In this document: positions 26,136-34,071 of the stretch, one piece after another
Numbering within the stretch: position 1 is the stretch's first letter
Layout of the letters: the number at the start of each line of letters is the position of its first letter
Assembly: GCA_017471925.1 (NCBI GenBank)
Contig: JAFURM010000009.1
Coordinates: 1-47,027 of the forward strand
Direction of reading: 5' to 3'
Origin: Bacteroides sp.
GTDB lineage: Bacteria > Bacteroidota > Bacteroidia > Bacteroidales > Bacteroidaceae
DNA length: 47,027 bases
Program-made: the position numbers and the translations under genes
The notes under the pieces: model-generated
What the model was told of the DNA's origin: nothing
Database searches by the model: none
The model's input: the letters and a program-made list of their open reading frames with translations, nothing else

Positions 26136-28439
26136 ATGAAGAAGACCGTTTCTCTGCTGACACTGCTTGCCATGCTGATGCTTGCACCTTTGAACGCCCG
26201 GGCGCAAAAGGTGGGACTGGTATTGAGCGGTGGCGGTGCCAAGGGCATGACCCACATCGGCATCATCAGGGCACTGGAAGAAAACGACATACCCATCGAC
26301 TACATCACGGGCACCTCCATGGGAGCCATCATCGGCTCACTCTATGCCATGGGCTACTCGCCCGACGAAATGGAGGAGCTGCTCCGCTCGCCCGACTTCA
26401 AGCGGTGGTACACCGGACAGGTGGAGCCACAATATGAATACTACTTCAAGAAGGGCCGTCCCAACCCCGCCTTCTTCAACATCCGCTTCTCGCTGCGCGA
26501 CTCGCTGAACACCACCTCCCTGAGACTGCCCACCAACATGGTGCCGCCCATACAGATGAACCTCGTGTTCGTGGAGCTGTTCGCCCGCTCAACCGCCGCA
26601 GCCCAAGGCGACTTCAACAACCTCTTCGTCCCCTTCAGGTGCGTGGCTTCCGACGTCTACAACAAGAAGGCACTCATCATGCGCAAGGGCGACCTGGGAG
26701 ATGCCGTGCGGGCCTCCATGAGCTTCCCCTTCGTCTTCAAGCCCATTGAGATAGACAGTCTGCTGGCCTATGACGGCGGCATCTACAACAACTTCCCCAC
26801 CGACGTGATGCGCGAAGACTTCCACCCCGAAGTCATCATCGGCAGCGTGGTGGCCACCAATCCCAGCCGCCCCACGGAGAGCGACCTCATGAGCCAGATA
26901 GAGAACATGGTGATGCAGAAGACCGACTACACCATCCCCGACTCCCTGGGGCTCGTCATGACCTTCCGCTATGACGACGTCAGCCTGCTGGACTTCGACC
27001 GCCTGGACGAACTGCACGACATCGGCTACAACCGCACCATGCAGCTGATGGACTCCATCAAGGGACGGATTCAGCGGCGAAAGCCTCTCGAGGAGGTGCA
27101 ACGCCAGCGGACGGAATACCGCCACACCCTGCCCGAACTGCGCTTTCAGGAGATTCAGATAGAGGGAGCCAACGAGCAGCAGCAGGCTTACATCCGGAAA
27201 GAGTTCCATGACGAAGAGCAGGACATATTCACCTACGAAGACCTGAAGCGCGGCTACTTCCGCCTGCTGTCGGACAATATGATTTCCGAAATCATCCCCC
27301 ACGCCGTCTACGACCCCGAAAGGCAACTCTACAAGTTGCACCTGAAGGTGAAGATGGGAGCCAACTTCTCCGCACGAGTGGGCGGCAACGTCTCCACCAC
27401 CAGCTCCAACCAGATATACCTGGGACTCACCTATCAGGACCTGAACTACTACTCCAAGGAACTGTCGTTGGACGGACAGATAGGCAAGATATATAATAAT
27501 GTGCAGTTCATGGCCCGCATGGACTTCCCCACCCGCATCCCCACCTCCTACCGCTTCATCGCCTCCATCAGCACCTTCGACTACTACGAGAAGAGCAAAC
27601 TCTTCTCGCGCAACGACCAGCCCACGTTCAACTCCAAGGACGAGAGGTTCGTGAAGCTCATGGTGGCCCTACCCTTCATGGCCAACAAGCGGGCGGAGTT
27701 CGGTGTCGGCTACGGACGGCTCACGGACAACTACTTCCAAAGCAACGTCATCAACTTCGGCGAAGACCGGTTGGACAGAAGCACCTATCACCTCCTGGGA
27801 GGCTCCATCGGCTTTTATGGCAGCACCCTGAACGCTCGCCAATATGCCACAAGAGGCTACTACGAGAAAATGCTGGCCCAAATCTTCACGGGCAAGGAAC
27901 GCTTCACGCCCGGCAATCCCGCCAAGCAAGCCTCGGCCAAGGAACGGCAGTCGTGGCTGCAGGTATCCTACCTCAAGGACTCCTACCATCCCCTCTCCCC
28001 CCATTTCACCCTGGGATGGATGGCCGAAGCCGTCTACTCCTCCAAGAACTTCTCGGAAAACTACACGGCCACCATGATGCAGGCCTGCGAATTCTCCCCC
28101 ACCCCGCACAGCAAGCTGATGTACAACGAAGCCTTCCGCGCCAACCAATACATGGCGGCAGGCATCAAGCCCATCTTCAACCTGAACGACATGTTCCACA
28201 TGCGGATGGAATTCTATGGCTTCATGCCCATCTTCCCCATCAAGAAGAACACGATGGACAAGGCTTACTACGGCAAAGCCTTCTCGCGCTTCGAATACAT
28301 GGGCGAGATGTCCATCGTCTGCCAGCTGCCCTTCGGAGCCATATCGGCCTACCTAAACCACTATAGCTCACCCGCTAAGGAGTGGAACGTGGGACTCACG
28401 CTGGGTTGGCAGCTGTTCAACTACAGGTTTGTGGAGTGA
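26136..28439 (+). CDS. Patatin-like phospholipase fused to Omp85-type barrel (type Vd-like)
   Basis: 767 residues from the ATG at 26136, which begins a clean signal peptide (MKKTVSLLTLLAMLMLAPL, cleaved near ARAQ). The patatin domain covers about residues 25-310: oxyanion loop SGGGAKG (31-37), nucleophile GTSMG with Ser61, and the second dyad residue Asp213 in YDGGIYNNFP. A single POTRA-like segment follows (about 330-420), then a C-terminal beta barrel of the surface-antigen/BamA class ending in GWQLFNYRFVE. This order matches type Vd secretion proteins such as PlpD and FplA, where a lipase is delivered to or displayed on the cell surface. The catalytic pair is intact, so lipid-acyl hydrolase activity is expected. 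Substrate and release are unknown. Confidence 0.9.
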   Translation: MKKTVSLLTLLAMLMLAPLNARAQKVGLVLSGGGAKGMTHIGIIRALEENDIPIDYITGTSMGAIIGSLYAMGYSPDEMEELLRSPDFKRWYTGQVEPQYEYYFKKGRPNPAFFNIRFSLRDSLNTTSLRLPTNMVPPIQMNLVFVELFARSTAAAQGDFNNLFVPFRCVASDVYNKKALIMRKGDLGDAVRASMSFPFVFKPIEIDSLLAYDGGIYNNFPTDVMREDFHPEVIIGSVVATNPSRPTESDLMSQIENMVMQKTDYTIPDSLGLVMTFRYDDVSLLDFDRLDELHDIGYNRTMQLMDSIKGRIQRRKPLEEVQRQRTEYRHTLPELRFQEIQIEGANEQQQAYIRKEFHDEEQDIFTYEDLKRGYFRLLSDNMISEIIPHAVYDPERQLYKLHLKVKMGANFSARVGGNVSTTSSNQIYLGLTYQDLNYYSKELSLDGQIGKIYNNVQFMARMDFPTRIPTSYRFIASISTFDYYEKSKLFSRNDQPTFNSKDERFVKLMVALPFMANKRAEFGVGYGRLTDNYFQSNVINFGEDRLDRSTYHLLGGSIGFYGSTLNARQYATRGYYEKMLAQIFTGKERFTPGNPAKQASAKERQSWLQVSYLKDSYHPLSPHFTLGWMAEAVYSSKNFSENYTATMMQACEFSPTPHSKLMYNEAFRANQYMAAGIKPIFNLNDMFHMRMEFYGFMPIFPIKKNTMDKAYYGKAFSRFEYMGEMSIVCQLPFGAISAYLNHYSSPAKEWNVGLTLGWQLFNYRFVE

Positions 28440-28467
28440 TTTTCTCGCAAAAAAACATCGTTTTTAT

Positions 28468-28497
28468 TTGCTAATTCAGAAAAAGGCCGTATCTTTG
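28468..28497 (+). promoter_or_regulatory. Promoter of the tRNA-Arg pair
   Basis: TTG at 28468-28470 and TATCTTTG at 28490-28497, 19 bp apart, a near-ideal Bacteroidetes promoter ending 17 bp before the first tRNA. Confidence 0.7.
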
Positions 28498-28514
28498 CAC
28501 CCGTTAAACGAAAC

Positions 28515-28588
28515 GGCTCCGTAGCTCAACTGAATAGAGCATCTGACTACGGATCAGAAGGTTACAGGTTTGAATCCTGTCGGAGTCA
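28515..28588 (+). tRNA. tRNA-Arg (anticodon ACG)
   Basis: Folds as a full cloverleaf: acceptor GGCTCCG with CGGAGTC (one G-U), D stem GCTC/GAGC, anticodon stem TCTGA/TCAGA with loop CTACGGA giving anticodon ACG, and T stem ACAGG/CCTGT. Discriminator A; CCA is not encoded. The A34 would be edited to inosine to read CGN codons. Confidence 0.92.
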
Positions 28589-28610
28589 CTTCTTCCTTAA
28601 CGCAAACAAT

Positions 28611-28684
28611 GGTCGCGTAGCTCAACTGAATAGAGTAGCTGACTACGGATCAGCCGGTTACAGGTTTGAATCCTGTCGCGATCA
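28611..28684 (+). tRNA. tRNA-Arg (anticodon ACG), second copy
   Basis: Same anticodon loop and T arm as the tRNA 22 bp upstream, but a different acceptor stem (GGTCGCG / CGCGATC) and anticodon stem (GCTGA/TCAGC); every change is compensated so pairing is kept, with a G-U in the D stem. It shares the upstream promoter and ends at the terminator at 28689. Confidence 0.9.
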
Positions 28685-28688
28685 CCAA

Positions 28689-28726
28689 AGAGGATGCATC
28701 AAATGAATGATGCATCCTCTTTTTTA
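28689..28726 (+). terminator. Terminator of the tRNA-Arg transcript
   Basis: AGAGGATGCATCA and TGATGCATCCTCT form a perfect 13-bp stem with a 6-nt loop, followed by TTTTTTA, only 4 bp after the second tRNA. Confidence 0.88.
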
Positions 28727-29001
28727 TGCCACGACTGACCCGGGTCAGCAGCTCCCCTCCCTTTCCCACCACCCGACGCCCCTGCACGCAATGCCCGATG
28801 CGCCTATACGCAACAGCCAACGCCTGTCATACGCAACAGGCAATGCGTCTAAGCCCACCGATGATTGCGCATAAACGACCAACAGTCCACCATAGTCGAC
28901 AAACTCTTCCACAATGCCAAGCAGACTCTTCCATAAAGAGCCGAGCGAAACCCTTTCTGTTCAGGCTATCCAAGTTGTGCGCATGAGTGCGAGAGGTTGT
29001 A
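28727..29001. other. Intergenic region between tRNA terminator and tmRNA terminator
   Basis: About 275 bp with no supported gene; a frame at 28726-28986 starts inside the tRNA terminator and has no family features. It contains the degenerate 23-nt tandem repeat at 28774-28860 and otherwise nothing recognisable. Confidence 0.6.
28774..28860 (+). repeat. Degenerate tandem repeat, about 23-nt period
   Basis: Three consecutive units (28774-28795, 28796-28818, 28819-28841) and a partial fourth share the plan [A/G]CGCC...TACGCAACAG[C/G]C; TACGCAACAG is exact in units two and three. It is a direct repeat without spacers, so it is not a CRISPR. It is not coding as far as can be seen. Confidence 0.6.
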
Positions 29002-29046
29002 AAACAGAGCAGGGGACTGATGCGCAATCAGTCCCCTGCTCTGTTT
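29002..29046 (-). terminator. tmRNA terminator
   Basis: A perfect 19-bp stem (arms 29002-29020 and 29028-29046, core CAGAGCAGGGGACTGA) with a 7-nt loop, followed on the minus strand by TTTTA. It lies 39 nt beyond the mature tmRNA 3' end. Confidence 0.85.
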
Positions 29047-29084
29047 CCTAATCTCTCCAACATTCTGTCTTCGAGAGCCTTTTG

Positions 29085-29480
29085 TGGAGCTGGAGGGAAT
29101 CGAACCCTCGTCCAAACGAGGAAATCATAAGCTTTCTACATGCTTATCTTTGCCTAAGTTTTCGTGCGGTGGCAGAACCAAAGCCATCAACCAACGCCTT
29201 ATCCTCTGAAGTTTCGCCTACACCGCGAGGCCGATGCCGACTATCTCCGATTTAGCTGCACCACTGAGCCGGAATGCTTCGGAGCCAGAGCTTCCGAGTG
29301 ATGTCACGTCCCAGCACCTGGTGCCGGGATTAAGCTTCAATCTACTGTACTTCGATTAAGCAGCGAGAGCGTAACGAGTTTCGCCAGATAAAATTTTGAG
29401 GACTGGGATTAAAGTGCCAATCAACGACGCACTGCATGCTTACCTACCATTTCTACCCGCTGTCAAATCCAGTCAACCCC
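29085..29480 (-). ncRNA. ssrA: Transfer-messenger RNA
   Basis: About 396 nt. The 5' end GGGGTTGACTGGATTTGACA pairs with the 3' segment CAGCTCC to make the tRNA-like acceptor, and the T arm is GAGGGTTCGATTCCCTC. The mRNA part (29385 down to 29356) reads GGC GAA ACT CGT TAC GCT CTC GCT GCT TAA, so the tag added after the tmRNA alanine is GETRYALAA, ending in the ALAA degron recognised by Clp proteases. CCA is not encoded. tmRNA with SmpB frees stalled ribosomes and marks the product for destruction; ClpC in this window belongs to the same quality-control branch. Confidence 0.96.
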
Positions 29481-29528
29481 AGAGTTATCCGGTGATGCCG
29501 TGCCACAGGCTCAAACGATTAGTGGCTG

Positions 29529-29558
29529 CAAAGATAGAGGTTTTCCCTTCAATAACAA
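29529..29558 (-). promoter_or_regulatory. ssrA promoter
   Basis: Minus strand TTG (29558-29556) and TATCTTTG (29536-29529), 19 bp apart. The transcript would start about 43 nt before the mature 5' end, leaving a leader for RNase P to remove. Confidence 0.65.
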
Positions 29559-29631
29559 TGCACGAAGGAGAGAAATCCTCTCTTCTACGTTAATCTTTCG
29601 TAAATTGGCACGCTACAACAAAGAACTTCAC

Positions 29632-29639
29632 TAACTTTG
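29632..29639 (+). promoter_or_regulatory. Promoter -7 element of the DUF4831 gene
   Basis: TAACTTTG matches TAnnTTTG, 30 bp before the ATG; a TTGG lies 24 bp upstream, slightly too far for a -33. Confidence 0.45.
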
Positions 29640-29668
29640 TTAGCTGTATTATATCACACGTATGCACT

Positions 29669-30739
29669 ATGAAGAAAAGTATCTTATACCTGGCAGGCCT
29701 GCTACTGATGGCCGACTATGGCTATGCACAGACTGAAGTCACCGCAGGGGTGATGAGGGGCAAGGACTATGGCGTGACCTACTGCCTGCCGAAGACCGAA
29801 ATAGAACTGACCATACAGGTCTCCAAACACAGCTACCAACCGGGCGAGTTCTGCAAATATGCCGACCGCTACTTGAGGCTGGACAAGGTGTCGGCCTCGC
29901 CTTATGAATACTGGACGTTGGACAAGGTGCAGACCAAGGTGGTGGGAGTGCCCGACAACAGCAAGGTCTACTTCGTGAAACTGAAGGACAAAAGCTCTGC
30001 CCCACTCATGGAACTGACCGAGGAGGGCGTGGTGCGTTCCATCAACCACCCCTACAGCGGAGGCAAGAAGGCACAGCAGCAGACACAGGAAGAGGCCACG
30101 CCCAAGAAGCAGCTGCCCGACCCCAAGAGTTTCCTGACGGAAGAGATTCTGACCGCCAACTCCACAGCCAAGATGGCCGAACTGGTGGCCCAGGAAATCT
30201 ATGACATACGCGAAAGCCGTAACGCCCTGCTGCGTGGCGAGGCCGACAACACGCCCAAGGACGGTGCCCAGCTGCAAATCATGCTGGACAACTTGCAACT
30301 GCAGGAAGAGGCACTGACCGGCATGTTTGCCGGAAGGGAAAAGAAGGAGTCAAAGAGCTACACCATACGCATCACTCCACGGGAGATGAAGGACGAAGTG
30401 GCCTTCCGCTTCTCCAGGAAGTTGGGACTGGTGGACAAGGAGGACCTGGCGGGAGAGCCGGCCTACCTCAGCATCACGGACCTGAAGTCCATCCACATTC
30501 CGCCCGTAGTGGAAAGCGAAAAGAAGGAGAAAAGTCTGGAGGGAGTAGCCTACAACGTGCCGGGACGCGGACATGTGGTGCTGACCTACAACAACAGCAC
30601 CCTGTATGACGGGGAACAGCAGTTCACCCAGTTCGGCATCGTGGAATACCTGGCCGCCGTATTGTTCAACAAGAACGCCACGACCAAGGTGAGGTTTCAC
30701 GTATCTACCGGAGCCTTGGAAAAGGTGGAGACGGAATAA
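29669..30739 (+). CDS. DUF4831 family exported protein
   Basis: 356 residues with a signal peptide (MKKSILYLAGLLLMADYGYA, cleaved after the second Ala) and then the DUF4831 opening, GVTYCLPKTEIELTIQV. The body is rich in beta strands and has a Gln/Glu/Pro linker near residue 135. The C-terminal half contains a conserved-looking NVPGRGHVVLTYNN segment. DUF4831 proteins occur in Bacteroidetes; no activity is known. Its stop lies 5 bp from the convergent PqqD-like gene, with no hairpin in between. Confidence 0.85.
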   Translation: MKKSILYLAGLLLMADYGYAQTEVTAGVMRGKDYGVTYCLPKTEIELTIQVSKHSYQPGEFCKYADRYLRLDKVSASPYEYWTLDKVQTKVVGVPDNSKVYFVKLKDKSSAPLMELTEEGVVRSINHPYSGGKKAQQQTQEEATPKKQLPDPKSFLTEEILTANSTAKMAELVAQEIYDIRESRNALLRGEADNTPKDGAQLQIMLDNLQLQEEALTGMFAGREKKESKSYTIRITPREMKDEVAFRFSRKLGLVDKEDLAGEPAYLSITDLKSIHIPPVVESEKKEKSLEGVAYNVPGRGHVVLTYNNSTLYDGEQQFTQFGIVEYLAAVLFNKNATTKVRFHVSTGALEKVETE

Positions 30740-30744
30740 CGGCA

Positions 30745-31083
30745 TCACCCCACCGTCAGTGCGATAAAGCCGTCTTTACGAAGTTGCATCACATAAGCGG
30801 TGATGCGCGATTCATAGCCCTGCTCACCGGAGAAATGTCCGGCAAGCAGGGTTATGATTTCCTGCACCGTATGCTTCCCGTCTATCAGCTGCCACACGGC
30901 CGTGCCATGCTCTTCCAGCTTCACACGGATATCGGGATTCATCCCACGCGGCAGGAACAGTCGGCGCATCCAGGCCTTCCGGAAACGGGGATAGGCCAGG
31001 ACCGCACACGCACCGTCCCACTCGGTACGCACATGGCTGCAACGGACGGGGACGGTTTCAAGCAGGTTTATCTTTGCTTTCAT
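30745..31083 (-). CDS. PqqD family protein
   Basis: 112 residues with the PqqD-like fold signature: LEEHGTAVWQLIDGKHTVQEI, then a short helix pair ending in YVMQLRKDGFI. PqqD domains bind the leader of ribosomally made peptides and present them to a radical SAM or other modifying enzyme. No precursor, PqqE-type enzyme or PQQ gene lies nearby; the gene is 6 bp after an MFS transporter and surely shares its transcript. The basic N-terminal half (about residues 25-45) is not part of the usual domain. The role is unknown. Confidence 0.8.
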   Translation of the reverse strand: MKAKINLLETVPVRCSHVRTEWDGACAVLAYPRFRKAWMRRLFLPRGMNPDIRVKLEEHGTAVWQLIDGKHTVQEIITLLAGHFSGEQGYESRITAYVMQLRKDGFIALTVG

Positions 31084-31089
31084 GAAGAA

Positions 31090-32751
31090 TCACTTGATGT
31101 TGGGTTCTTCCAGGCCAAGACCCTTCTTCTTGTCCACCATCTTCAGGACAAAGCCCAGAACGAGAGCGGCCACTCCAAGGGAAGCCAGCATCACGAGGGG
31201 AGCCGTGTAGTCATAGGAGACGGCAGCCTGCTCAGAAGTGATGACCCCGTTCTGCAAGTCGGCCACCAGCTCGGCATTCGTCTTGTCCAGCACCTTGCCG
31301 ATGAGCAAGGGGAAGAGCCAAAGGCCGATGTTCTGAATCCAGAAAATCAACGCATAGGCACTGCCGATAATCTTGGCATCCACCAGCTTGGGAACACTGG
31401 GCCAAAGGGAGGCAGGAACCAGAGAGAAGCTGGAACCGAGAACAAGGATGGTGAGATAGGCCACAATGATGCCGCCCACGGCATTGCCCTTGAACATGGG
31501 GAGCACGAAGGCAAACGTCAGGTGGCAGGCAATGAGCAGCAAAGAGCCGAGAATCAGCATGGTAGCGGCCTTGCCCTTATGGTCCACATAATTACCCAGG
31601 ATGGGCGTGATGCCCACAGCCAACAGCGGGAACACGGCAAAGACGGTCTCTGCACTCTGACGCATGTAGCCCATATAGCAGAAGACAACCAAAGCCACGA
31701 CAGCCACCACCAGCAGACCGTTCTTCATGGACTTCTTCTTGGAGAAGTTGCTGGCAAACGCAGCAGCTGCCACAACCAGCATGATGCAATACTGGATGAC
31801 CGTCACCGTATTGGTGGCCCAGAAGGAGTCGGGAGAGACCTCCGTAAACGTGAGGTTGCACTGCAGCATGTTCACCGCATACTTCTGGAAGGGGAATATG
31901 GCCGAATAATAGAGCACGCAAAGCAGGGCAACCAGCCAAAAGCCGCTGCTGGTCAGAATCTTGCCCAGGTCACTGATTTTGAAGGGGTCGTCCTTCTCTT
32001 CGGCTTCACCGGTCTGAGCATCCAGCTTCTTGTCCATGAAGAAGTAGACGATGAACATGATGAGGGCAATCAGAAGCAGCACCACGCCGAAAGCTACCGA
32101 GCGGGAAACGTCGACATCACCGCCCAGCTTGGCAAACACCGGCGAGAATATCATGCAGGTGGCCACACCCAAACGGGCCAAAGCCATCTCCGAACCCATA
32201 GCCAAAGCCATTTCGCGTCCCTTGAACCACTTGACGATGCCACGGCTGACCGTAATGCCGGCCATCTCCACACCACAGCCGAATATCATGAAACCCACAG
32301 CCGCAAACTTGGCCGATGCGGGCATGCCGCGATAGAAGGGAGAGATGCCCAGTTCGTCAAAGCCGGGGATGTAGTTGAGGTTGTCCGTGAACCATCTTTC
32401 CAGGCCGCTTCCAGCAAAGCCCTCGGTCACTGCATACCAGTTGATAGTAGCTCCCACCAGCATCACCACGCCGGAAAGCAGGGCCGTGAAGCGCACGCCC
32501 ATCTTGTCCAGGATGATACCGGCAAAGATAAGGAAGAAGACAAATACATTGAGGAAGGTTTCCGAGCCCTGCATGGTGCCGAAAGCCGTAGAGTCCCAAC
32601 CGCGAGTGGACTGCATGAGGTCCTTGATGGGAGAAAGAATATCCATGAAGATATAACTGAAAAACATGGCCGAAGCCAACAAAAGCAACGCTGTCCAGCG
32701 CATGGCTGCAGAATCGCGCAGCGTCAGATGAATCTTGTTTGTAGTAGTCAT
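31090..32751 (-). CDS. Major facilitator superfamily transporter
   Basis: 553 residues with about twelve membrane segments, longer than a standard MFS protein because of a charged central loop (around residues 235-260, near DAQTGEAEEKDDPFK) and a long extracytoplasmic loop near residue 100. The GIILDKMGVRFTALLSG stretch after helix 2 is the MFS loop-2/3 signature. The substrate is not predictable. It is co-transcribed with the PqqD-like gene, which suggests a linked function, possibly export of a modified peptide, but this is only context. Confidence 0.85.
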   Translation of the reverse strand: MTTTNKIHLTLRDSAAMRWTALLLLASAMFFSYIFMDILSPIKDLMQSTRGWDSTAFGTMQGSETFLNVFVFFLIFAGIILDKMGVRFTALLSGVVMLVGATINWYAVTEGFAGSGLERWFTDNLNYIPGFDELGISPFYRGMPASAKFAAVGFMIFGCGVEMAGITVSRGIVKWFKGREMALAMGSEMALARLGVATCMIFSPVFAKLGGDVDVSRSVAFGVVLLLIALIMFIVYFFMDKKLDAQTGEAEEKDDPFKISDLGKILTSSGFWLVALLCVLYYSAIFPFQKYAVNMLQCNLTFTEVSPDSFWATNTVTVIQYCIMLVVAAAAFASNFSKKKSMKNGLLVVAVVALVVFCYMGYMRQSAETVFAVFPLLAVGITPILGNYVDHKGKAATMLILGSLLLIACHLTFAFVLPMFKGNAVGGIIVAYLTILVLGSSFSLVPASLWPSVPKLVDAKIIGSAYALIFWIQNIGLWLFPLLIGKVLDKTNAELVADLQNGVITSEQAAVSYDYTAPLVMLASLGVAALVLGFVLKMVDKKKGLGLEEPNIK

Positions 32752-32787
32752 CGCTATTCTATTTATTGATTATACGACATAAAAGGA

Positions 32788-32828
32788 AAGCGGGACTGCA
32801 CACTTGTATAGTTGTACAAATCCCGCTT
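32788..32828 (-). terminator. Terminator of the rlmN-secG operon
   Basis: Minus strand AAGCGGGA pairs with TCCCGCTT and is followed by TTCCTTTT; the loop has an inner TTGTA/TACAA pair. It lies 28 bp beyond the secG stop. Confidence 0.7.
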
Positions 32829-32855
32829 GAAAAATCTCTTTATTAAAATTACGCC

Positions 32856-33242
32856 TTAATTGGCCGGAGCATTCGTATTGTCGGTAGCAGACTGGTCGGC
32901 ACCATCGGTTGCCGGAGTGTCCATAACCGGAGCATCCGTACCTACAGGCATGGTATAGGGGTTGGTTACACCTTCCTGCTGGGCCTGCTCATAGATTACA
33001 CTGCCCTCCTTCTGTGCGGCAGAAGGAAGCGTATAGGCAGAAACGATACTGAAAACAACCATCACTGCAGCCAACGTCCAAGTGGTCTTCTCCAGGAAGT
33101 CGGTCGTCTTGCGCACACCCATAATCTGGTTGGAAGATGAAAAGCTGGAGGCCAGGCCGCCACCTTTAGAATTTTGAATCAATACAATGAAACACATCAG
33201 CACGGATGCAATCACCATTAAGATAACTAATAATAAGTACAT
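32856..33242 (-). CDS. secG: Preprotein translocase subunit SecG
   Basis: 128 residues: two membrane segments (about 2-21 and 54-73) flanking the conserved NSKGGGLASSFSSSNQIMG loop, the SecG signature. SecG assists SecYE and SecA in moving proteins across the inner membrane. The C-terminal tail of about 50 residues, rich in Ala, Thr, Asp and Asn, is an extension common in Bacteroidetes SecG. It is the last gene of the envelope operon, 6 bp after the TPR-like gene. Confidence 0.95.
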   Translation of the reverse strand: MYLLLVILMVIASVLMCFIVLIQNSKGGGLASSFSSSNQIMGVRKTTDFLEKTTWTLAAVMVVFSIVSAYTLPSAAQKEGSVIYEQAQQEGVTNPYTMPVGTDAPVMDTPATDGADQSATDNTNAPAN

Positions 33243-33248
33243 TTTCTA

Positions 33249-34064
33249 TTATTTTGATTTAGCGTTAATAATCAATTTCTCTAAGAATCTTATTTGGTCT
33301 GCAAAGTAAGCATTTTTTTTTGGATAATTCAAACTTAATTTCTTTATAATTTCAAGAGCTTTCTCATATCGGTGCTGTTTTATATAGATTTTAGCCAAAG
33401 TTTCGGTAAAACAGTTCTCCTCAAGCTCCTCTTCCCCGCCCAAAAGACGCTCTTGCCAATCGGCCTCCGGGCTGTCCCCTACTCCGCTTTCAGCCCTATC
33501 CGCCTCCTCCTCGCTTTCTGAAAAGCCGACAAACTCCCGTGTCTCCTCACTCTGCCGGAGGAAGCCGTCAATGAGTTGCATGCTTCGCGGCCGCTCCTCT
33601 TCCCCTGCGGGCTGTCGGAGCGGCCCCTCTTCGCTCACCTGTTCTTCCGTTCCCTCCTCGTCCTGCATCAGATAGGCGGTATAGTCCATGGCATAATCCA
33701 ACTCCCCACTGTCCGCAGTATGTTCTTCGGGCAGGGTGGCCAGGAAAGAGTCTATCAGGAACAGGGTGCGGTCCATGTCCGGTTCCGCCTCCTGCATCTC
33801 GGGCACACTTGGACGGGGTTGCATCCGATAGCGGTCTCCCTCTATCAGATAGAACAGCATGCGACGGTCGGCCACATAAAGTACCGACTTGCGCAGTTCG
33901 CTGCCGAAGTCAATGTCGTGCAGCAGGAAGAGGTTCTTCAGATAGAGCAGACGGGCCGTCTGGAAATAGGGATAGCGGGCCACCAGGTTGCGCAGTTCAT
34001 ACAAGGTGTCCCTGTTCAGTTCTTCAGGATGCTCCATCCATCGTTGCAGGCGTGTAGATGTCAT
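33249..34064 (-). CDS. TPR-like protein between lptE and secG
   Basis: 271 residues from the ATG at 34064; an in-frame TTG at 34112 would run back into lptE. The N-terminal third (ELRNLVARYPYFQTARLLYLK) is a helical block found in Bacteroidetes proteins at this locus. The middle is a long Glu-rich acidic, probably disordered stretch. A final TPR-like helix pair, ETLAKIYIKQHRYEKALEII, ends with SLNYPKKNAYFADQIRFLEK. No signal peptide is seen, so it is probably cytoplasmic. The function is unknown; fixed position between lptE and secG suggests a link to envelope export. Confidence 0.78.
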   Translation of the reverse strand: MTSTRLQRWMEHPEELNRDTLYELRNLVARYPYFQTARLLYLKNLFLLHDIDFGSELRKSVLYVADRRMLFYLIEGDRYRMQPRPSVPEMQEAEPDMDRTLFLIDSFLATLPEEHTADSGELDYAMDYTAYLMQDEEGTEEQVSEEGPLRQPAGEEERPRSMQLIDGFLRQSEETREFVGFSESEEEADRAESGVGDSPEADWQERLLGGEEELEENCFTETLAKIYIKQHRYEKALEIIKKLSLNYPKKNAYFADQIRFLEKLIINAKSK

Positions 34065-34071
34065 GGCGTTA

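Noticed and set aside
28774-28860. Possible CRISPR array
   Set aside because: Units are contiguous and diverged with no spacers, and no cas gene is present.
29396-29593. Short frame over the tmRNA 5' end and its promoter
   Set aside because: The stretch is explained by ssrA and its promoter on the other strand.
30784-32769. 661-codon plus-strand frame opposite the MFS and PqqD genes
   Set aside because: His/Gln/Gly/Glu-rich composition, no domain, and full overlap with two supported genes; a shadow frame.
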